Of a stretch of 11,717 nt of DNA, positions 7,661-11,717 are shown piece by piece. Numbering within the stretch: the stretch's first letter is position 1; each line of letters begins with the position of its first letter. Source of the DNA: Limnohabitans sp. (lineage in GTDB: Bacteria; Pseudomonadota; Gammaproteobacteria; Burkholderiales; Burkholderiaceae_C); NCBI GenBank assembly GCA_021731425.1, contig JAKFXJ010000075.1:1-11717 (forward strand). The letters are read 5' to 3'. The position numbers and the translations under genes were made by a program. The notes below the pieces were generated by a model. That model saw nothing but the letters and a program-made list of their open reading frames with translations. It did no database searches and was not told the DNA's origin.

Positions 7661-7692
7661 GAATCTGTGTTGGGGGGAAGATCGGAAAAAAA

Positions 7693-8439
7693 TCAGGCCT
7701 TGTCCAGTTTGCGGAGGGCCTTGGGCTCTGCCACCAACTTGGGGGGCTTGGCCGCACTCACCGACGTGGGCGCAGGCAGCGTGTTGGTGTCGGCATAACG
7801 GGAGAGGATGTGCTGAAAGCCTTGGCGGGCGCGATCGGCAGCGTTGGGGTTGCGCAAAAAACGGGCTTCGTAATGCAGCGCCAAAATCAGGCCATGGATT
7901 TCAAAGGCGATCTGATGCGCATCTGACACACGGCTGAGCTGGCCTTCGGCCTGGGCCAGTTCAACGGCCCGGCGCAAAGCGGTTTGCCAAGTGGTCACCG
8001 AAGAGGCCAGGGCATCGCGCACCGGGCCGGTGCGGTCATCAAACTCGACCGCACCGCTGATGTAGATGCAACCCGAATCGATCTCGGTCGAGGTCTGCTC
8101 CATCCAGTTGTCAAACAGGGCCTGCAGGCGTGGCAGACCTCTGGTTTTTTGCATGGCCGCATAGAAAACCTCGGCCTCAAAACGGTCGTGGTATTCACGA
8201 ATCACGGATATTTGGAGTTCTTCGCGTGATCCAAAATGGGCAAACACGCCCGACTTGCTCATGCCGGTGACTTCAGCCACCGCGCCTATGGACAAGCCTT
8301 CCAGGCCAATCTGCGAAGCCAAACCCAGGGCCGCGTCGATGATCACAGCCTTGGTTTGCTGGCCTTTGATGAGCACACGACGGCCCGCCTCGGGCGCAGG
8401 TGAGCCTTCAACTTTGGAGGGGGGTTTTGGAACGGTCAT
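7693..8439 (-). CDS. TetR/AcrR family transcriptional regulator
   Basis: 248 residues, slightly long for the family because of a Pro/Gly-rich leader (1-25) and a Pro/Ala/Lys-rich tail (about 220-248). The DNA-binding domain spans about 28-78, with the helix-turn-helix IGAVAEVTGMSKSGVFAHFG at 51-70. The rest is a helical ligand-binding and dimerisation domain with a GCIYISGAVEFDDRTG segment typical of one TetR subgroup. As first gene of the acyl-CoA operon it is expected to repress itself and the genes downstream, with an acyl-CoA or fatty acid as inducer; this is inference from context. A 24-bp palindrome lies 9 bases before the start codon (perfect core 14 bases before it). The ribosome site is a modest GAGG at 8444-8447. 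The ligand cannot be read from the sequence. Confidence 0.88.
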   Translation of the reverse strand: MTVPKPPSKVEGSPAPEAGRRVLIKGQQTKAVIIDAALGLASQIGLEGLSIGAVAEVTGMSKSGVFAHFGSREELQISVIREYHDRFEAEVFYAAMQKTRGLPRLQALFDNWMEQTSTEIDSGCIYISGAVEFDDRTGPVRDALASSVTTWQTALRRAVELAQAEGQLSRVSDAHQIAFEIHGLILALHYEARFLRNPNAADRARQGFQHILSRYADTNTLPAPTSVSAAKPPKLVAEPKALRKLDKA

Positions 8440-8448
8440 GGCGCCTCA

Positions 8449-8472
8449 AAAAAAGAACGACCGTTCTATTTT
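8449..8472. promoter_or_regulatory. Palindromic probable TetR operator upstream of tetR
   Basis: The core AGAACG-AC-CGTTCT (8454-8467) is a perfect 6-bp inverted repeat with a 2-bp centre. Skipping one mismatched pair, it extends into flanking AAAA and TTTT, giving two 11-bp arms with a single mismatch. Size, symmetry and position right upstream of a tetR gene fit an autoregulatory operator. The inner AACGNNCGTT resembles operators known for several TetR proteins, including, as I recall, Thermus PaaR. Alternative: read on the minus strand, AGAAC-GGTC-GTTCT followed by a T run also has the shape of a weak terminator for aroK transcripts. Confidence 0.7.
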
Positions 8473-8508
8473 GCACCAATTTCAGGGTCTCAGCCCATGC
8501 ACCCGCCG

Positions 8509-8528
8509 AAATCAGGGTAAATCAGGGG
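8509..8528. repeat. Tandem decamer repeat upstream of tetR
   Basis: AAATCAGGGT is followed at once by AAATCAGGGG, two tandem decamers differing only in the last base; a related TTTCAGGGT occurs at 8480-8488. They lie in the aroK-tetR gap, where the tetR promoter should be. Their direct-repeat spacing of one helical turn is what a protein binding site could use, but they may be chance. Confidence 0.35.
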
Positions 8529-8541
8529 CATTCGGTTTTAT

Positions 8542-8566
8542 TGCTTTCACGCGCAAAGCAGTGAAA
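8542..8566. repeat. Nested inverted repeats just downstream of aroK
   Basis: TGCTTT (8542-8547) pairs with AAAGCA (8555-8560), and TTTCAC (8545-8550) pairs with GTGAAA (8561-8566); the two 6-bp stems are mutually exclusive. They begin 3 bases past the aroK stop. No T tract follows on the minus strand (the sequence continues ATAAAACC), so a standard intrinsic terminator is not supported, though the hairpin could protect the 3' end of the pil-aroK message. Confidence 0.3.
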
Positions 8567-8569
8567 AAC

Positions 8570-9121
8570 TCAGGTTCGGTCTGAGGGTCCGTCCGGTTTT
8601 TTCATGGGCAGGTGGCCCGCCAACTCCAGCTGCATGCAGATCATGTTGACCAGCATGGCCACCGAGGGTCTGCCGGTTTCGATCACAAAGTGCGCCGCTT
8701 CACGGTAAAGCGGGTCACGCGCCTCGAACAAGGTGCGCAAACGACCGAGCGGATCGTCCACTTGGAGCAAAGGACGGGCATTGTCGTGCCGCACGCGTCT
8801 GAACACATCTTCCGGCGTGGAGCGCAGGTAAATCACCTGGCCGCGTTCGTGCATGTGGCGTCGATTGGCCTCGCGCAACACCGCCCCGCCACCGGTGGCA
8901 ATCACGCCTTGGTGCGTTTGGGTCAACTCGTCAATAACCTCTTGCTCCAGATCCCGAAAACTGTCCTCACCCTCGCGTGCAAAAAACTCGCGGATCGAAC
9001 AACCCAGTCGGTACTCGATCACATGGTCGGAGTCGACAAAGGGCAAGCCCAGACGACGCGCCAACTGGCGGCCAATGGTGGTTTTGCCGGAGCCGGGAAG
9101 GCCCACAAAGATGGTGCTCAA
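8570..9121 (-). CDS. aroK: Shikimate kinase
   Basis: 183 residues. It phosphorylates shikimate at the 3-hydroxyl using ATP, the fifth step of the chorismate pathway, in the cytoplasm. All family marks are present: Walker [10 protein letters not shown] at 7-15, shikimate-binding Asp32 in the DSD motif, Arg56 in FRDLE, TGGGAV at 76-81, lid Arg116 in NARPLL, and Arg135. The start used is a TTG at 9121, which places beta-strand 1 right at the N-terminus; no ATG is available before the upstream in-frame stop, and a CTG five codons earlier is the only other near-cognate start. It follows the secretin gene by 138 bases, the usual pilQ/hofQ-aroK order. aroB does not follow. The last ~15 residues are a loose polar tail. 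Confidence 0.95.
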   Translation of the reverse strand: MSTIFVGLPGSGKTTIGRQLARRLGLPFVDSDHVIEYRLGCSIREFFAREGEDSFRDLEQEVIDELTQTHQGVIATGGGAVLREANRRHMHERGQVIYLRSTPEDVFRRVRHDNARPLLQVDDPLGRLRTLFEARDPLYREAAHFVIETGRPSVAMLVNMICMQLELAGHLPMKKPDGPSDRT

Positions 9122-9152
9122 GGAAGTCTCTTGCAGAAAGGGTCAGCTTTAG

Positions 9153-9174
9153 CCCCCAAGCTTGGGTCTGGGGG
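9153..9174. repeat. Palindrome and hairpin between pilQ and aroK
   Basis: CCCAAGCTTGGG (9155-9166) is a perfect 12-bp palindrome, nested in a second pairing of CCCCCA (9153-9158) with TGGGGG (9169-9174). In minus-strand RNA it would fold 32 bases upstream of the aroK start codon. No T tract follows, so it is not a plain terminator. It could attenuate or stabilise the pilQ-aroK junction. The rest of the 138-base gap (9122-9259) shows no gene and no convincing promoter. Confidence 0.35.
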
Positions 9175-9259
9175 TCAGGGTCATCAAGTGTATTCGAGGT
9201 GCTTTGGGGCCTGGGCCTGAACAGCCGCATGCACAGACACATCAGGTCCAGCGCTCGCC

Positions 9260-10720
9260 TCAGGGCGGCAGGCCAGCTGGGCCATCGGCCATCACACGGG
9301 GCGTGATAAAAATCAGCAACTCACTTTTGCGCCGAGCCTGGTCGCGGTTCTTGAACAGCCAGCCCAAGCCCGGCACATCCCCCAGGCCCGGTACCTTGGC
9401 TTCGTTGTTGCGGTCGGTTTCCTCGTAAATACCGCCCAACACCACGGTGCCACCGTCCTCGACCCGCACCTGGGTCTTGACGTGCTTGGTGTTGATGGCA
9501 AACCCCGCTGGGGTGACCTGGCCCACGCTGTCGCGGTTGACGTCCACCTCCAGGACCACCGAGCCATCGGGCGTGATTTGGGGTGTGACCTCGAGCTTCA
9601 GGTTGGCTTTGCGAAAAGTGATCGAGGTCGCACCACTGGCCGAGGCTGTCTGGTAAGGCAATTCGGTGCCTTGCTCAATCAAAGCCTTGGTCTGATCGGC
9701 CGTGACCACCCGCGGGCGCGAGACCACCTTGCCCCGCCCATCAGCTTCCAGCGCAGAAATCTCCACGTTGATGAACCGGTCGGCCGCCGCGTTGAACAAG
9801 GACACAGCAAAACTGGCGGGGGTGTTCAGGGTCTGCCCCGCCGAGCCCGCAGGCAGCGTGACCTGGTTGCCTGTCACCACCCCTGCGCCGGTCTCGGCAT
9901 TGCCCGCCCCGACCACCAAGGTGTTGGCACGCTGGTTCACCCGCAACGGGACCGCCAGGCCCGCGCCTAAACGCACGCCCAGCGATTGCCCAAACTGGTC
10001 ATCCGCTTCGACGATACGGGCTTCAATCAGCACCTGCCGCACCGGAATGTCCAACTGGGCCAACAGTTTCTGAACCTCTGCCAAGCGTTGGGGCAAGTCA
10101 GAGATAAACAATTGGTTGGTCCGCGGCTCGGCCAACACGCTGCCACGGCCGCTGAGCCAGCGGCCACCTCCACCCGAACCAGCCCCTTGCAAGCGCTGGG
10201 CGACATCGGTGGCTCGGGCATATTGCAGGCGCATGCTCATCGTTTGCACTGGACTCACTGCATCCAGCGCGGCCTGGGCATCGAGCTGCATTTTTTCGCG
10301 CTGGGCCCATTCGTGCTGCGGGGCCACCCACAGCACTCGCCCGTCCTGACGCGAAGCCAGACCTTTGGACTGCAACACAATGTTCAAAGCCTGTGGCCAC
10401 GGCACATCGTTCAGGCGCACAGTCACCTGCCCTTTCACACTGTCGGTCGCCACCAGGTTCAATCCGGTGAACTCGGCAAACACCTGCAGCAGGGTACTGA
10501 TCTCGACATTCTGAAAATTCAGGCTGATGGGGCGATGGTCGTCCAAGGGGCTTGTTGCCAAAGCGTTCTTGTCGGATGTGGCCTCGATCGAGCCCTCGGG
10601 CTTGGGCGGCTGAGGGGTTTGTGCCCCCAAGTCAGTCACCATACACAAGCACCCCAAATACACCAAAGAGCGCCAAATTGGGCTGCGTGGCGCTGGCCAA
10701 AAAAATGGACTGAAACTCAT
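9260..10720 (-). CDS. pilQ: Short PilQ/HofQ-type type IV pilus secretin lacking AMIN domains
   Basis: 486 residues from the ATG at 10720. It forms the outer-membrane secretin ring through which the type IV pilus or DNA-uptake filament passes. A signal peptide (hydrophobic 18-28, likely cleavage near 33) is followed by a Pro-rich linker, an STN/N0 domain (about 64-134, ISLNFQNVEISTLLQVFAEF), an N1-type domain (about 160-225) with a Gly-rich loop GSGGGG, and the secretin barrel (about 226-478) ending in the hallmark VPGLGDVPGLGWLFK (443-457). Typical betaproteobacterial PilQ is about 700 residues, with peptidoglycan-binding AMIN domains before N0; none fits here, which makes it resemble HofQ/ComE. 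The ATG overlaps the stop of the upstream gene by four bases (ATGA), implying translational coupling. An in-frame extension to 11311 is rejected as it lies over that gene. Confidence 0.92.
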   Translation of the reverse strand: MSFSPFFWPAPRSPIWRSLVYLGCLCMVTDLGAQTPQPPKPEGSIEATSDKNALATSPLDDHRPISLNFQNVEISTLLQVFAEFTGLNLVATDSVKGQVTVRLNDVPWPQALNIVLQSKGLASRQDGRVLWVAPQHEWAQREKMQLDAQAALDAVSPVQTMSMRLQYARATDVAQRLQGAGSGGGGRWLSGRGSVLAEPRTNQLFISDLPQRLAEVQKLLAQLDIPVRQVLIEARIVEADDQFGQSLGVRLGAGLAVPLRVNQRANTLVVGAGNAETGAGVVTGNQVTLPAGSAGQTLNTPASFAVSLFNAAADRFINVEISALEADGRGKVVSRPRVVTADQTKALIEQGTELPYQTASASGATSITFRKANLKLEVTPQITPDGSVVLEVDVNRDSVGQVTPAGFAINTKHVKTQVRVEDGGTVVLGGIYEETDRNNEAKVPGLGDVPGLGWLFKNRDQARRKSELLIFITPRVMADGPAGLPP

Positions 10721-11717
10721 GGTTTTGCCTTTTCCAAAGCGATCACCCAGACCGCGCCTTGCGCAGTGCGCAAATGCACTTCCTCGGCATGGATGCTGTG
10801 CACCACATGGCCATGGGGGCCAATGCGCTGACCCACACGGGCACTCACCCAGTAAGGCCCCGCTTGCAAAATGGGCTGTGCAGAGGGGCCTGACTGCCAA
10901 ACGCCCGCCAAACGGACCTGCGCCAAAGGCCAGTCGGCAGGGTCGGGTGAAAGCAAGCCTATGGTCGAGGTCGCTGGCTGGCTGTCTTTCGCCAAAGTGC
11001 TGAATTGGGCCGCGATGCCTGAAGACACAGGTCCAGGAACCTCTTCCTTGGGTACCGTGCTCACAACAGACAAAGTCGCAGGCGGCGAAGCCGTTGGGAC
11101 AAAAACGGGTGCGCCCGCACCGACCCGCAAGACCACCGGCCCATCGACCTGCATCAACTCTGTGGACACATTGGCTTGTGCAGGCCCTGGCGACAACCAC
11201 AGGCGCAGCACAACATCCACGGCCACCCCGCCCTCTTGGGGCGTGATGCGCAAGCGCTCCACGCCCCAGAGTGGGCCACGCGCGTTCAGGGCTGCCCAAG
11301 CCCTTACCCAATCCTCAAAGCGGCCCTGCAGCCGAAAAGCCGCCGTCTGGCTTGGCCAAATGCCCGTGGTGCTGAGGGGCTCCAGCTGCAAGGACAGCAA
11401 ACGCAAGCCATGTTGAACCACCAAACGCTCCACCATCGGCCAAACAGTTGCCTGCGTGCCTGGGGCTGGCCATCCAGCCATGGCAGACGGTGGGCCCGTT
11501 GGCACGGTCAAGGCTGTGGCAGCCACAGGCACCTGTTTGAACTGCGCTGGTTGAAGGTGCTCCTGGAGTTTCTTTTGCAGGTCGTCCAACTGGGCTTCGC
11601 TTTCCCAAAGCGCTTGCAGGTTCTCGAGCTGCCAGCTGCCCACCCCCAGCAAACCTGCGGCGAATCCAGCCAAGGCAAACGCCCATCGGCGTGCCAGCCA
11701 GCGCCACCGGTCGCGCC
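10717..11717 (-). CDS. PilO-like/PilP-like fused type IV pilus alignment protein, partial 5' end
   Basis: The frame is open from the window edge to the stop at 10717, 332 residues visible; the true start is outside. A basic segment RWRWLARR leads into a transmembrane helix (about 11-27), a short coiled coil (ESEAQLDDLQKKLQEHLQ), and a PilO-like ferredoxin-fold region (roughly 11440-11190) with FRLQGRFEDWVRAWAAL. Then comes a Pro/Thr/Ser-rich linker (about 80 residues), and last a PilP/GspC-like homology-region domain (10947-10732) with LAQVRLAGVW, VSARVGQRIG and IHAEEVHL segments. PilO normally anchors the inner-membrane alignment complex and PilP is a separate lipoprotein that touches the secretin N0 domain; here both seem joined, which would tether the PilP part by the PilO helix. 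It overlaps pilQ by four bases. Domain calls come from pattern recognition, the PilP part more certain than the PilO part. Confidence 0.75.
   Translation of the reverse strand, partial: RDRWRWLARRWAFALAGFAAGLLGVGSWQLENLQALWESEAQLDDLQKKLQEHLQPAQFKQVPVAATALTVPTGPPSAMAGWPAPGTQATVWPMVERLVVQHGLRLLSLQLEPLSTTGIWPSQTAAFRLQGRFEDWVRAWAALNARGPLWGVERLRITPQEGGVAVDVVLRLWLSPGPAQANVSTELMQVDGPVVLRVGAGAPVFVPTASPPATLSVVSTVPKEEVPGPVSSGIAAQFSTLAKDSQPATSTIGLLSPDPADWPLAQVRLAGVWQSGPSAQPILQAGPYWVSARVGQRIGPHGHVVHSIHAEEVHLRTAQGAVWVIALEKAKP

Noticed and set aside
5824..7662. Two long plus-strand open frames (321 and 286 codons) over the acyl-CoA dehydrogenase
   Set aside because: Both are antisense to a gene with every catalytic motif intact, and their His/Gly/Val/Ala-rich translations have no recognisable domain.
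8449..8472. Reading the tetR-upstream palindrome as an aroK terminator
   Set aside because: The stem is only 5-6 bp and AT-leaning, while the symmetry and placement fit a TetR operator better; kept only as an alternative.
8967..9242. 91-codon minus-strand frame across the pilQ-aroK gap
   Set aside because: It runs into aroK in the wrong frame, giving a translation of no known type; aroK itself is intact, so it is not evidence of a frameshifted gene.
10721..11311. In-frame N-terminal extension of the secretin by 197 residues
   Set aside because: It lies wholly over the PilO-PilP gene in another frame, is rich in Cys, Arg and Gly without domain character, and the ATG at 10720 begins with a proper signal peptide and a four-base overlap.
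1..11717. CRISPR, transposon, phage, toxin-antitoxin or defence system
   Set aside because: No repeat array, transposase, integrase or defence domain is seen on either strand; the genes are ordinary metabolic, transport and pilus genes.

Overview
The window looks like a chromosomal segment of a betaproteobacterium of the order Burkholderiales, most likely Comamonadaceae (Limnohabitans/Rhodoferax/Polaromonas-like). This rests on protein character and gene order (paaCDE, the pil-aroK junction, an acyl-CoA dehydrogenase with a TetR regulator) and on the moderately high GC; it is inference, because no search was run. I see no rRNA, tRNA, CRISPR array, insertion sequence or phage gene.

Region 1 (1-1721, plus strand) is the 3' end of a phenylacetate-degradation operon: the last codons of paaC, then complete paaD and paaE. 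These encode parts of the ring-1,2-phenylacetyl-CoA epoxidase: structural subunit, Fe-S maturation factor and reductase. Region 2 (1734-4024) is a convergent Atm1/HMT1-type ABC exporter on the minus strand, divergent from a YciA-type acyl-CoA thioesterase on the plus strand, with only about 41 bases between their starts.

Region 3 (4038-8569, minus strand) is a probable five-gene transcription unit for acyl-CoA metabolism. In transcription order it holds a TetR repressor, a ~600-residue acyl-CoA dehydrogenase, a secreted DUF2147 protein, a crotonase-fold protein that keeps the enoyl-CoA isomerase glutamate but lacks both hydratase glutamates, and a YigI-type thioesterase. A strong palindrome (8449-8472) just upstream of tetR is the likely operator.

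Region 4 (8570-11717, minus strand) is the end of a type IV pilus alignment/secretin operon followed by shikimate kinase: a PilO-like/PilP-like single polypeptide (5' end outside the window), an overlapping short PilQ/HofQ secretin without the usual AMIN domains, and aroK. The fused PilO-PilP protein and stripped-down secretin are the most unusual features. aroB, which usually follows aroK in this order, is absent and tetR takes its place.

The longest gaps without a gene are about 130-140 bases (8440-8569 and 9122-9259); both are described below.
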